64,000 nucleotides of DNA from Halobaculum sp. CBA1158 (GCF_021431925.1 NZ_CP090371.1:1922001-1986000), one strand, 5' to 3'; counted from the first letter of the stretch, positions 17,399 through 27,119 are shown. Notes: generated by a model from the sequence alone, not told the origin. Numbers and translations are program-made.

Positions 17399-17655
17399 GC
17401 GACGACTCACCAGGTCCGGATGTTTCGGAACTCATGGACGACGCCGACGTCTCCGATGAGCGTCGCGAGGGGTTCCGTGAGGGGTTTCGGACGGCGATGA
17501 AGATCGTCCACAGCGCCAGCGGGACGTACCTCGCGGCACTCGAAACTGGCGCTGCGGGCGGCGAGGAAGAGCCCGACGAGAGTCGCTGCGACGACTGCGG
17601 TGACGAGCTCGTCGATGGGATGGGCGGCCCGATCTGCCCGACCTGCGACCTGTAG
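17395..17655 (+). CDS. Small protein with C-terminal zinc ribbon (86 aa)
   Basis: Acidic N-terminal helix (DERREGFREGFRTAMKIVH) followed by CDDCGDELVDGMGGPICPTC, a complete four-cysteine ribbon. It sits inside the tail module, where a zinc ribbon is unexpected; it may be a non-virion assembly factor. Confidence 0.7.
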   Translation: MSDDSPGPDVSELMDDADVSDERREGFREGFRTAMKIVHSASGTYLAALETGAAGGEEEPDESRCDDCGDELVDGMGGPICPTCDL

Positions 17656-17676
17656 CCAACACACGAGCGAGTACTC

Positions 17677-18636
17677 ATGCCAGTCACAACCGGTAGCGAC
17701 GTCATCATCAACATGCAGTGGGAGTCCGCCCTCGCCGACGGGGCCGAGGCGGATGCTGACCCGTTCGTCCCTGGCGGCAACGCCGTCATGGACACGAACG
17801 AGGTCACGAACAACGGCACTCGGATCTATCTCCCGGCGTCGAACCGTGCGTTCGACATCAAGCCTGGAACCTTCGAGGGGGCGTGGGCGATCTCGTTTGA
17901 CCTCACGTCACCGTGGTTCCTCCGAGCGATCCTCGGGTCACCGACGACAGTCGACAACGGCGACGGGACCTACACGCACACGTACGACGGTGACCCCGAG
18001 CCGTTCCAACTGCTCGAAGGATACGAAGGCGCGGGTGTCGAGCGTGGGGTGGCAGGGTGCATCGCCCAGAACGTCACCGTCGATCCGACCGTCGACGAGG
18101 ACACCGCGCGTGTGACGATGGAGGGGTTCTTCGTCGACGACGGTTACGACACGCCAGCGTCGCTCACGTCGCAGGCGGAAATCTCGAAGAGTGTGCTCGG
18201 GTACGAGCACGCGACCCTGTCGCTCGACGGCACCGAGGAGAAGATCGTCCGGGACGCGTCGCTGTCTCTGTCGGCGAACACACGGCCGTACGACGGGTTC
18301 GGGCAGCGGACCTCGATCGACTACTTCGTCGGCGCGTTCGAGCCGACGATCGACTACACGAAGGTCGAAGACGACCCGTCGCCGACCCTCGACGACGTCT
18401 ACGGCGCGTCCGGATCCGTCGGAACGCCATCGACCAAGCCCCTCACGCTTCCGTTCGACAACGGCGAAACGGGGAGCGCGACTAACGAGATCGAGTTCGG
18501 CTGCTCGCTCACATTCCCCGAGAGCCGGAGTGAGGACGGCGCTGGTGACTCCGACGCCGCACTTGAACAGACGCTGAATCGGATCATCGGCGACGTCGTC
18601 GTCGATGCGACCAACGGCAACGCCACGGCGGTGTAA
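17677..18636 (+). CDS. Tail tube (major tail) protein
   Basis: 319 aa, beta-rich and acidic, located just before the tail chaperone and tape measure as in most long-tailed viruses. Phases such as YLPASNRAFDIKPGTFEGAWAISF, PWFLRAILGSPT, VTMEGFFVDDGYDTPASL and LSLSANTRPYDGFGQR fit a tail-tube beta sandwich with a C-terminal extra domain. Forms the hollow tube for DNA passage. Confidence 0.8.
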   Translation: MPVTTGSDVIINMQWESALADGAEADADPFVPGGNAVMDTNEVTNNGTRIYLPASNRAFDIKPGTFEGAWAISFDLTSPWFLRAILGSPTTVDNGDGTYTHTYDGDPEPFQLLEGYEGAGVERGVAGCIAQNVTVDPTVDEDTARVTMEGFFVDDGYDTPASLTSQAEISKSVLGYEHATLSLDGTEEKIVRDASLSLSANTRPYDGFGQRTSIDYFVGAFEPTIDYTKVEDDPSPTLDDVYGASGSVGTPSTKPLTLPFDNGETGSATNEIEFGCSLTFPESRSEDGAGDSDAALEQTLNRIIGDVVVDATNGNATAV

Positions 18637-18640
18637 TAGC

Positions 18641-19285
18641 ATGCCCGAGACCAACACCCCCACGACTGTCATCGACCTACACGACCGACTCGACGATCTG
18701 CGCGAGCAACTGAACGCAGCCCGCGCCCGTCGCGACGACCTGGAGGCGAAGTCCGAGCGCCTCACCGTCGTCGACGAGGCCGACGACACAGCAGACGATC
18801 CAGATACGATCACACGCCAAGAAGCGACCGACCTGGAGGCAGACTACGCCGAGGCGTGCGAAGATATCCGCGAGTGGCGGTTCGCGATCGCGCGGATCGA
18901 GCGCTCGATCGCCGAGTGGGAGGGGCATTCGCTTCCGAACCGAGCCGACCGCAGCCTCGACGAGTTGGATTCAGCACTCGAGGAGATCCCGGTCGAAGAT
19001 CTCAACGCCGAGTTCCGCATCCAGCAGCTCGCCTACGGCGCTCGCAACCGTGTGAACGACAAACTCCGAACGCGGACCGTCAACAGCGGTGGCGATGATC
19101 CGCGGACAAAGGTCGGTGCGTACGACTTGATGATGATCGAGGAAGCGCTCGTGGAGACACCGTCCGGTGCACCAAGCGACCCCAAGCAGCTCGACGCGCC
19201 GGTTGGCTCCTGGCTCGCGGAGAAGGTGAACGCCTACAACTCGCGAGGTGAGACTACTGCCCGCGATTTTTCGCTGTGGGAGTAG
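18641..19285 (+). CDS. Tail assembly chaperone, G-type
   Basis: 214 aa, almost all helix. N-terminal coiled coil LHDRLDDLREQLNAARARRDDLEAKSERL, then TKVGAYDLMMIEEALVET … VGSWLAEKVNAYNS. Its place between tail tube and tape measure is that of the chaperone that coats the tape measure before tube polymerisation. The end overlaps a short downstream frame, and a T5 run at 19267-19271 could shift ribosomes into it. Confidence 0.7.
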   Translation: MPETNTPTTVIDLHDRLDDLREQLNAARARRDDLEAKSERLTVVDEADDTADDPDTITRQEATDLEADYAEACEDIREWRFAIARIERSIAEWEGHSLPNRADRSLDELDSALEEIPVEDLNAEFRIQQLAYGARNRVNDKLRTRTVNSGGDDPRTKVGAYDLMMIEEALVETPSGAPSDPKQLDAPVGSWLAEKVNAYNSRGETTARDFSLWE

Positions 19286-19437
19286 AACAACAGGAGCGCG
19301 AGACCGCGATCCTCATGCACCACGTCGCCCCGCCGCACGAGCTCTTACTCGTCGACGCGATCACGTATCTGGATAACCGCGACACGGTGATGACCGAAGA
19401 GGCGCTCGCGAACGGCGTCACCGCACCAACCAACTGA
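19276..19437 (+). CDS. T-type extension of tail chaperone (frameshift product or 53-aa ORF)
   Basis: Frame -1 relative to the chaperone, overlapping its end and finishing 1 nt before the tape measure ATG. It is helical and acidic (…ETAILMHHVAPPHELLLVDAITYLD…). Slippage at TTT of GAT-TTT-TCG would fuse it to residue 210 of the chaperone and give a 265-aa G-T protein, the common arrangement in long-tailed phages. A GTG at 19276 could alternatively start it alone. Confidence 0.55.
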   Translation: MGVEQQERETAILMHHVAPPHELLLVDAITYLDNRDTVMTEEALANGVTAPTN

Positions 19438-19438
19438 C

Positions 19439-20488
19439 ATGCCAAGCGACTACGAACTCAAAGGAACCGTCGTCCCGGAAACAGACGGCCGCGCGCTCGA
19501 ACGCGAAACCGGTCGGATGGAGCAGGCGTTCAACCGTGCAACCGAACTGACACCGTCTCTCGATCTCTCAACAGCCCGCCGGCAGGTCGAAGGGCTGCTC
19601 GACCGCGTCCCTGGGGTCGGATCGGGTATCGTCGGTGGCCAGCGACAGCAAGGGCGGTCGTCGACGAACGTCTCGAAGGCGATGCTGAAGGAGCTCACGT
19701 CGATCCGGCGAACGCTCCAGAAGGATGCTGCCACGGACGACGGTGGTGGCGCAGGGGCGGCGGCAGCGGCGAAAGGGACACTCGCGGCTACCGGTGTCGG
19801 TGGTCTCGGAGTGCTTGGCGGCGCGCTCGGCATCGGCGGTGGTGCGCTGGCCCTCTCCGGATACGCCGCATCACAGACCGACGGCCCGGTCGGTGGTGGG
19901 AACAACCCGTTGCAGATGGGCGAGGATCGCTCAAGCGCGACGTTCGACTTCAGCGGCGCGGTCGCAAACGGCCCCTACTCGGATACGGGCATCCGTGGAA
20001 CCGATAAGTCGACATCCGAGTTGCTTGAGGAGGTCCCCGACCTCAAAGTCGACTGGGGGACCGAGACTGGAGGCATCCCAGACATCTCGTTTACGGACCA
20101 GCCTGAGTGGATGCGAGAGTGGTCGTGGCCCGAACTCCCCGACCTCGCGAGCGCGACCGACTGGCCCGAGCTCCCGGAGCTGTCGGAGAGTGTGGACTTC
20201 CCCGAGTATCCCGATCTCGCGAGCACGGTCGACTGGCCTGAGTTCGAGGAGCCACCGTGGCTCTCGCGGGCGTTGCGGATCCTGGGCGGTGACAGCCAGT
20301 CATCTGAGCGGCAGAGCGACTCCGGTGGCTACTTCGTCCCCAACAACGCCGACCCCACCCAGTCCAGCGGCGTCGACGGGCGCGTCGGCATCGGCGGCAT
20401 CGAGGTCAACGTCGGACAGAACAACGAGGAGCTGATCAACAAAGCCATCTCCGAACTCGAAAAACAGATCAAGCTCGGAACGGACTAA
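19439..20488 (+). CDS. Tape measure-like protein with WPELP repeats
   Basis: 349 aa. Parts: N-terminal helices, a Gly/Ala-rich hydrophobic stretch (residues about 110-145, a membrane-active segment common in tape measures), then tandem Trp-Pro repeats of the type DWPELPELSE / DFPEYPDLAS / DWPEFEEPPW (about 225-285), and a C-terminal helix. Short for a tape measure; by the usual 1.5 angstrom per residue it implies a tail near 50 nm. Identity rests on position, hydrophobic segment and repeats. Confidence 0.72.
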   Translation: MPSDYELKGTVVPETDGRALERETGRMEQAFNRATELTPSLDLSTARRQVEGLLDRVPGVGSGIVGGQRQQGRSSTNVSKAMLKELTSIRRTLQKDAATDDGGGAGAAAAAKGTLAATGVGGLGVLGGALGIGGGALALSGYAASQTDGPVGGGNNPLQMGEDRSSATFDFSGAVANGPYSDTGIRGTDKSTSELLEEVPDLKVDWGTETGGIPDISFTDQPEWMREWSWPELPDLASATDWPELPELSESVDFPEYPDLASTVDWPEFEEPPWLSRALRILGGDSQSSERQSDSGGYFVPNNADPTQSSGVDGRVGIGGIEVNVGQNNEELINKAISELEKQIKLGTD

Positions 20489-20871
20489 CGCGCGGAGATC
20501 TGTCGAGACAGCAGGCCAATCCCAGCACACCCTCCAGCACCAAACAGCGCGAGCACGGAGAGTATCACGATGGATGTCCCCGAGAACGCATCGAAGCCAG
20601 GGCCGAATATCAGCCCGATCGGGGCGAACACCAGAGCCACGGCAACGAGATACGCTCCGAGCCCGAATGACGCGGATGCACTCGGCTCGCCGCTCAGGTA
20701 GATGACGCAGACGATCGCGATAGTGCCCAACACGATCCACGTGATAGGTGGCCTGGTGTTCAGATACACCACCAAAATCAAACCCGTGATAGCTGCCGGT
20801 GGGAGGGCGGCAAGGACTGTTTTCCACGATGTCGGCCGGACGGACTCCGGCACTCGCTGAAGCGGACCCAT
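20485..20871 (-). CDS. Antisense four-helix membrane protein in the tail module
   Basis: 128 aa on the opposite strand between two tail genes, sharing 4 nt with the tape measure 3' end. Four hydrophobic segments (VLAALPPAAITGLILVVY, ITWIVLGTIAIVCVIYL, YLVAVALVFAPIGLIFG, SIVILSVLALFGAGGCAGIG). Its direction means it is not made with the tail operon. A superinfection-exclusion or host-modifying 'moron' is a plausible guess. ATG at 20871 preferred to GTG at 20880. Confidence 0.7.
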   Translation of the reverse strand: MGPLQRVPESVRPTSWKTVLAALPPAAITGLILVVYLNTRPPITWIVLGTIAIVCVIYLSGEPSASASFGLGAYLVAVALVFAPIGLIFGPGFDAFSGTSIVILSVLALFGAGGCAGIGLLSRQISAR

Positions 20872-20919
20872 ACGTTCCACGCCTCACCGACCGAGTAAAA
20901 CAATTCCCCCAGAGAGACC

Positions 20920-21504
20920 ATGATAGAAGTTCCCGAAGTAATCCTCGAAGCAAACGTAGCGGGACAGCAACGCGAAGGCCGATTCCAATTCCCGGGTGGG
21001 GAAAACGGATCGGCGTTCGTCGAAGAAGTCGGCCGTACTGGATTCCTCGCCGAGAATCAGGCGTCCTCGCTCACCGGTCTGTTATCGAAATACGTCGACG
21101 ACGACGCAACGACTCGCGCAGGGATTAACGTCGATTTGGGCGGTGGAGAACACGCCACCCAGATCGCGTTCGCGATCCAGGCGACGACGACACTCCCAGA
21201 CGGATCGACGCCGAACTGGGGCGACGGGTCGGCGAACGAGCTGGCGGATGCGTCGGCCTCTGAATCGGCAGTCGCGATGCAGTCGGTGTTGATGCGCTAC
21301 TGGCGCGCTGGGACACCCGATTCGCTGGCCCCGGGGACGCTTCGGTGGGGGCAGTACGGCGACGAAGCGCCGGCATTGGACATCCTCGTCGAGCAGCCGC
21401 AGCTGCGCGTCCCGGTCGGAGAAAACACGCTGACGGGGTCGATCACACTCGTCGACACGTTCGACCTCCGAACGGCGCTGTCCCGTCGCGACACACCCGA
21501 GTGA
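20920..21504 (+). CDS. Tail protein (194 aa), probable tail tip/baseplate part
   Basis: Follows the tape measure after the antisense gene. Beta-rich: IEVPEVILEANVAGQQREGRF, GGGEHATQIAFAIQATTTLPDGS and LRVPVGENTLTGSITLVDTFDLRTAL. Resembles small distal-tail components by place and size. No direct family call. Confidence 0.65.
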   Translation: MIEVPEVILEANVAGQQREGRFQFPGGENGSAFVEEVGRTGFLAENQASSLTGLLSKYVDDDATTRAGINVDLGGGEHATQIAFAIQATTTLPDGSTPNWGDGSANELADASASESAVAMQSVLMRYWRAGTPDSLAPGTLRWGQYGDEAPALDILVEQPQLRVPVGENTLTGSITLVDTFDLRTALSRRDTPE

Positions 21505-21509
21505 TCACC

Positions 21510-22661
21510 ATGCAACGACAACTCTACCAGGCCGTCGTACCGGACGGGAGTCAACTCTCAACATCGACCCAGATCCGCCGCCAGACCCAATCGCAGTCGC
21601 CCCTCGGCGAAGGGGCTGCGACGGCAACCCCGATCTCGTTAGAGCCTGGCGAGTACGCACTCACAGGATACTACTACGGCGATGGCGCGGGGAAGATGGC
21701 GACCGAGATCGAGGAGCTGTTCGACGCCAGCGGGTTCGGTGTCGTTCCGTTCTACGCGACCGAGGAAACCAGCGACGCCGACGGCTACTACACGCTCCGC
21801 GACGTGCAGACGGAGCCGTTCAGGCCGCAGACTGAAGGAAACATCCACCGGTTCGACGGCGTCCTTGAGCCGGCAGGTACCCGCCGCACCCACCTCCGCT
21901 CGGTCGACACGTCGCCGGCTGCACTCTCCCAGACCATCGCGACGCCGACGACCGAGCAGCCGTACGTCGGCGTTGGCGCTCGCGCCACCCTCGTGCGCTG
22001 GTACGACGCCACCTCGGGCTCACTTGACCCCGCGACGCCGGTCGACACCGTCGAGACGGAGTTCGGCGCGGTCGACCGCTACGATCCCACCGCTGCCCCG
22101 ACTGACGCGCCGGAACTCACGTTCTCCCTCGCGTACCAGGCCGAGGGCGACCGGGACGTCGTTGCCTGGAGCACCGAGGGCCACGCCGACAAGACGGACA
22201 GCGACGGCGTCGTCCACTGGCGCAGGCTGTATGCCACCAGCAGCGAGCCGCGCGGAGCGCTCGTCCTCTCGACGCGCGCCATCCGCGTCACGATCGACGA
22301 GGACGCGGGCACCCTCACCGCCGAGGAGTGGGACGCCAGCGCCGCCGGCGGCGACGGTGCGTGGACCGACATCGCCCTGCCCGCGAGCGACTGGGAGCCC
22401 GTCGACGTGGATCTCGTCTATCTCGGGCCCGCTCGCATCCAGGCGCAGCTCGTGTTCGAAAACTCTTCGACGGGCGAGTTGGCGACCGTCGACGGGCGGT
22501 GGCATCGCGGCTGGGATCGCGTGCAGTGGTCGCGCGCTGTCGACACCGAGCCCACGCCCAGCGGGCTGGTGGATCTGTTGGAGCCGACTGCCTCTCAGAG
22601 TGTGGAGTCGCCCGGGAGCGAGGCTGGGCTCGTGAAGCGCAGCGGAGAGGTGCGACGGTAG
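21510..22661 (+). CDS. Tail protein (383 aa), distal-tail-like
   Basis: Second of three distal tail genes, ending exactly where the giant fibre/hub protein begins. N-terminal beta domain (PISLEPGEYALTGYYYGDGAGKMATEIEELFDASGFG) and later sandwich-like strands (ALVLSTRAIRVTIDEDAGTLTAEEW … VDVDLVYLGPARIQAQLVF), perhaps a carbohydrate-binding fold. Expected at the tail tip. Confidence 0.65.
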   Translation: MQRQLYQAVVPDGSQLSTSTQIRRQTQSQSPLGEGAATATPISLEPGEYALTGYYYGDGAGKMATEIEELFDASGFGVVPFYATEETSDADGYYTLRDVQTEPFRPQTEGNIHRFDGVLEPAGTRRTHLRSVDTSPAALSQTIATPTTEQPYVGVGARATLVRWYDATSGSLDPATPVDTVETEFGAVDRYDPTAAPTDAPELTFSLAYQAEGDRDVVAWSTEGHADKTDSDGVVHWRRLYATSSEPRGALVLSTRAIRVTIDEDAGTLTAEEWDASAAGGDGAWTDIALPASDWEPVDVDLVYLGPARIQAQLVFENSSTGELATVDGRWHRGWDRVQWSRAVDTEPTPSGLVDLLEPTASQSVESPGSEAGLVKRSGEVRR

Positions 22662-25600
22662 ATGGTCCAGTTGATAACGAGCTTCGAGTCGGGGCTGGAC
22701 AGCTTCAGCGGCTCGAAGGGGTCTCCGGGATGGGAGACACAAACGTCGTCGGCGACGGACGGAGATACTGCTGCACGCGGGGTTACTGACGACTCTGACG
22801 GAGAGACGATCGCGTCCACGTCAGGGCTTGCGGCATACCCTGATGCAGGAGATCGGTTCCGTGTCGACTTCCAGTTGGGGGCCGCAGACGGCTCCGAATC
22901 GTTGTGGATCCTGTACGCCTGTCAGTCTGAGACGGCTGGCACGAACACCCGTCCGGACTCCTACCGACTGCTGATCTCGGCATCCACCGCGTCGCTTACC
23001 GCAATCGGCGGCGGCGGTGAGTTCGCGTCAACGTCGGATGTCTCGCTGTCCGCAGATACGTACTACACGGCCGAGATCGCGTGGGATACTCCAGAAACAG
23101 GGAGTGGCGAGCACATCGTCACGATCACCGACGGTAGCGGCACCGAAGTAGCTCAGTTCTCGGGAACGGACACGACGTACACGTCTGGCGGGATTGGTGC
23201 AGAAGCGCAGTCAACGGACGGATCGACGACGAACGCGTACGATCTCGATCATCTCCGGCTGCCGTCTCCGCCCGCGCCGGCGACGGCGTCTCAGACGGTT
23301 GTCGATGACGAGGAGATCGAGGTGTCCTGGGATGGCGTCGCCGAGGCCGACGACTACCAACTCCAGGTGAGTGAGGACGGCGGTGGGTTCACCACGGTCG
23401 CGACACCGACAGCAACCTCGGTCACCTACACGGCGGCAGCGTCGACGAACACACACGAGTTCAGGGTGCGGGCACGCGCGAACCAGACCGAGTCCGAGTG
23501 GACGGCAACTGAGACGGTCGCGACCGATCCGTCGTCGCTTGTCGTCACCGACGAGTCGTCATCGGAGATCGATCTCGCATGGGACGGCGCTCGCGATGCA
23601 GACGAGTATGCCGTCTACCGTGGGGAGACGAGTGGCGCAACTGTTGGTGACTACACCGAGATAGCCACGACAACGGCGACCACATATACAGACGCGAGCA
23701 TCGACTCGACCGATGGCGAGAGCTACTTTTACCGAGTGCAGGCGCGGTACAGCGGCGGGGTTGATTCCGCGCTAAGTAACGAGGCCGAAGGGACGACGCC
23801 GCTGCCCGCGCCGTCGATCGACTCGCTCGACGACTCGACGCAGCGTGAGATCACGGTCACCTACTCCCTCAACGACAACGCCACCGACGGCGATGTCCTC
23901 ATCGAGCGGTCGACTGACGGCGGGGCGACGTGGTCCGCGGTCGCGACGATCACGGACCTGTCCGCGACCGAGTGGACTGACACCGGTCTCGACGACGGGA
24001 CCGAATACTCCTACCGGGTCACGCGCCGCACCGACCACGCCGAGGCCACCAGCGGGACGGCAACGGCGACGACGATTGCGCCCGAGCCCGTGCTCGACAC
24101 CGCGGTCATCGACGAGGCTGCCGGCGACGTGATCGACATCACGGGCACCGACACGGGCAACTCGGAGCTCCGCCACGTCATCGAGGTGCTGCGCGTCGAC
24201 CTCGTCGGCGACTCCTGGACGGAGACGGGCGAGGAGATCCCCGCCCAGGCCGGCGACGGGAATGAGATCACCGGCTCGACGGCGGCGCTGCTGGACGGCG
24301 AGCGCTATCGCGTCAGGCTCAGGACCGAGTATCCCGACGCGACCACGACGAGCAACCGGATCGCGCGGACGACCGACCTACCTGACGAGGACCAGCCACA
24401 GCTGGGCAACGGGGTGGAAGACGAGATCGCTGTCGACCGCGAGTCGGCCGTCTCCGACTACGGCGACGTGCGGATCCAGGTGCGCGAGACGGGCGAGGAA
24501 GCGTGGGACGACACGGCAGTCGGGTGGGCCGAGCAGGTGCTCGCGTACGACACGCTCACGACGACGATCACCAACAGGGAGGACGGCGAAGAGTACGAGA
24601 TTCGCGCTCGCACGGAGACGGAGCACGTCGACGGCGCGTGGACTGACGCGGTCAGTATCGTCACCAAGTTCCCGGGAGCCACGAATCTGCAGGCGACCGC
24701 GCAAGGGCGGACCGAGGTCCTCCTCGAGTGGATCGACAACGCGGACAACGAGATCGGCCAGGAGGTCCAGCGGCGCGAGGTGCTCGCGGACGGTTCGGTC
24801 ACGGACTGGCAGCCGATCGACGACGCGGGCGTCGATGCCGAGTCCTACACCGACGACGGCGTCCTGCCGGGCACGACCTACGACTACCGGATCCGCCCGT
24901 ACACCGACGACACCTCGGCCCTGAGCAACGTCGACCAAGCCACGACGGACACGGCGCGCGTCCAAACGGCTCCGGTGCCGGCGACGGGGCCGTACGTCGA
25001 GGTCGATCACCCCGACGGGCGCACCCTGACGCCGACGGTCCTCGATGACGAGTGGACGCCCCAGGTCAACCAGCGCCCCACCGTCTCGATAACGGTCCCG
25101 CAGCGGGACGGTTGGGAGGATCTGGAGGGCGAGCCGATGCGCGTGTGGCTCGACGGCCATCAACTCCCGATCGACACGCTCGAGGGCGTCACCGATACCG
25201 TGGGCGGCGAGACGGCGACGACGACGCTGGAGGCGACCGGCGCGCAGGCGCTCGACGAGTACACCGACGACATCCAGATCGACCAACAGGAGACCCACCT
25301 CGCCGCGCGCGACATCATCGACGAGTACACGCCCTACGAGCGCAACGTCGACGACCCGGCGACGGACAAGCGCGCTGACGTGCTCATGCTGGCGGTGTCG
25401 GGAGCCTCGATCGCCGACGAGCTGCTCGACCCACCGACGGCGACGGACCCGGTGGACGTCAACCAGATCGACGGCGCGATCCAAGAGCAGACAGGGTGGT
25501 TCCGCGAGGTGGAGGACACCGACTTCACGGGGACCCAGCGCTTCGCCGACGCCGACGGTAACGACGGCGCGTGGTCGGGCAACCGGTGTGTCGCGCTCTC

Positions 25601-27119
25601 GGACCCGGGCGACGGCTTCACGGTCGACATCAGCGTCGACCACGAGATCCCACCGGGCGAGTTTGAAGTCCGCTTCCTGGACGCCGTCGTCGACGGCAAC
25701 CCGGCCTACGAGGTTCGCCTGGACGGCGACGTCGTCGACACGGTCGGCGCAGACACGCTCGGGACTGACGCCGACCGCTTCGATCTCGACTGGGGCGTCG
25801 GGTTCGAGCTCAATTCGTCGTCGACGATCTCGCCCGGCATCTATTCGGTGACGCTGGAGTGCACGGCCGCGGGCTCGGGGACGATCTACGCCGACGTCGC
25901 CCACGTTCGCGACGATCGCGAGAGCTACACCTTCGACGACACGCCCGTCGACGGCGTCGTCCAAGGGCCCGAGCAGTACCCCGCCGAGACCGATGTCGTC
26001 CTCGACGATATCGCCTCGATCGAGCAGGTCGTCGCCGGCGAGCTCGAGGTCGCGATGTCCTCGACCGCGGGCAGCCAAGCGGTCGCCATCTCGAACGACG
26101 AGGGCGAAACGTGGATCGAGACTGCGAACAGCGAGACCGTGTCGGGAGAGTTCGCATCTGCCTCGAACCAGATCCGCGCTCGGGTGACGCTCTCGCGGTA
26201 CGCCAGCGACCCGACCACGTCGCCGGCGCAAGGCGACGCAGGGCAGTCCGTCGATGATCTGGAGGTGCGCGCCAGCCTGGAGGACACGCCCGTCACCTTC
26301 GACGCGAGCTATCGCGACCGCCTCGGGCGCGTGCTCGCGGACCTGGCGCAGGACGGCCGCATGGTGTGGGAGGTGCGCCGCGATCCCGACGCGCCTGCCG
26401 ACGATCCGGAGGGCTACATCATCGAGTGGACGCAGATCGGCCAGCGGACGCGCGCCTCGACGCAGCCCGTCACCCGGCTGGAGCGTCGCACCACGCTGGA
26501 GACGGCCTACGACCGCGTGGTCGTCTTTGGTCGGTCGACACGCGCCACCGATGTCGAGTGGTCTGTCGACGCAGTCGGGACGCTCGTCGGGCTGGGTGAC
26601 TCGTGGGTGGTGCCGGGGAGCGAGCGTATCTACGATCCCGACACGGGCGAGGTGTTCGAGCGCGGCGACGACTACCGCATCGAGTGGGACATCGGCGGCA
26701 TCGAGATCCTCCCCAACTCCCAACTCGAGACGGGGGCGACCTACGCCGCCGACTACGACTGGCGCTTCCGGGGCGAGGCGACGACCGCCGGCGTCGACGC
26801 CAGCGAGGCGCGCACCACCGAGCAGGCGATCCCCGGTGCGACCTCCGGCCGCGAGTGCGACCAGCTGGCGCTCAGCGTTCTGAAGGACGTGCAGGAGGCG
26901 CAGGTCGAGGCCGAGATCACGCTGTTGGAGTCGCGGCCGGACGTGCCGCTCGTCGAGGCGCTCTCGCATCCCCGACTGCCGCCCGGACCCCAAGAGGTGC
27001 GCGGCGTCGACGACGGCGCGGGCGACGAGCGCCGGTATCGGCTGGCGAACCGGCGCACCGTCGAAGAGATCATCGCCGACGTGCGCGAGGATATCGACAA
27101 CCTCGCCGACGTGGTGTGA
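22662..27119 (+). CDS. Giant tail fibre/hub protein with fibronectin III repeats
   Basis: 1485 aa, largest viral gene. Residues 1-200: lectin/concanavalin-like sandwich (FESGLDSFSGSKG … YTSGGIGAEAQS). About 200-765: a run of FN3 modules (SVTYTAAASTNTHEFRVRAR, YTDASIDSTDGESYFYRVQA, TEYSYRVTRRT, TTYDYRIRPYTDDTSALSN). About 770-1485: a tail-hub region (VSITVPQRDGWEDLEGEPM … DIIDEYTPYERNVDDP … FDASYRDRLGRVLADLAQ … TRLERRTTLETAYDRVVVFG). Probably host recognition plus tail-tip hub in one chain. Confidence 0.82.
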   Translation: MVQLITSFESGLDSFSGSKGSPGWETQTSSATDGDTAARGVTDDSDGETIASTSGLAAYPDAGDRFRVDFQLGAADGSESLWILYACQSETAGTNTRPDSYRLLISASTASLTAIGGGGEFASTSDVSLSADTYYTAEIAWDTPETGSGEHIVTITDGSGTEVAQFSGTDTTYTSGGIGAEAQSTDGSTTNAYDLDHLRLPSPPAPATASQTVVDDEEIEVSWDGVAEADDYQLQVSEDGGGFTTVATPTATSVTYTAAASTNTHEFRVRARANQTESEWTATETVATDPSSLVVTDESSSEIDLAWDGARDADEYAVYRGETSGATVGDYTEIATTTATTYTDASIDSTDGESYFYRVQARYSGGVDSALSNEAEGTTPLPAPSIDSLDDSTQREITVTYSLNDNATDGDVLIERSTDGGATWSAVATITDLSATEWTDTGLDDGTEYSYRVTRRTDHAEATSGTATATTIAPEPVLDTAVIDEAAGDVIDITGTDTGNSELRHVIEVLRVDLVGDSWTETGEEIPAQAGDGNEITGSTAALLDGERYRVRLRTEYPDATTTSNRIARTTDLPDEDQPQLGNGVEDEIAVDRESAVSDYGDVRIQVRETGEEAWDDTAVGWAEQVLAYDTLTTTITNREDGEEYEIRARTETEHVDGAWTDAVSIVTKFPGATNLQATAQGRTEVLLEWIDNADNEIGQEVQRREVLADGSVTDWQPIDDAGVDAESYTDDGVLPGTTYDYRIRPYTDDTSALSNVDQATTDTARVQTAPVPATGPYVEVDHPDGRTLTPTVLDDEWTPQVNQRPTVSITVPQRDGWEDLEGEPMRVWLDGHQLPIDTLEGVTDTVGGETATTTLEATGAQALDEYTDDIQIDQQETHLAARDIIDEYTPYERNVDDPATDKRADVLMLAVSGASIADELLDPPTATDPVDVNQIDGAIQEQTGWFREVEDTDFTGTQRFADADGNDGAWSGNRCVALSDPGDGFTVDISVDHEIPPGEFEVRFLDAVVDGNPAYEVRLDGDVVDTVGADTLGTDADRFDLDWGVGFELNSSSTISPGIYSVTLECTAAGSGTIYADVAHVRDDRESYTFDDTPVDGVVQGPEQYPAETDVVLDDIASIEQVVAGELEVAMSSTAGSQAVAISNDEGETWIETANSETVSGEFASASNQIRARVTLSRYASDPTTSPAQGDAGQSVDDLEVRASLEDTPVTFDASYRDRLGRVLADLAQDGRMVWEVRRDPDAPADDPEGYIIEWTQIGQRTRASTQPVTRLERRTTLETAYDRVVVFGRSTRATDVEWSVDAVGTLVGLGDSWVVPGSERIYDPDTGEVFERGDDYRIEWDIGGIEILPNSQLETGATYAADYDWRFRGEATTAGVDASEARTTEQAIPGATSGRECDQLALSVLKDVQEAQVEAEITLLESRPDVPLVEALSHPRLPPGPQEVRGVDDGAGDERRYRLANRRTVEEIIADVREDIDNLADVV

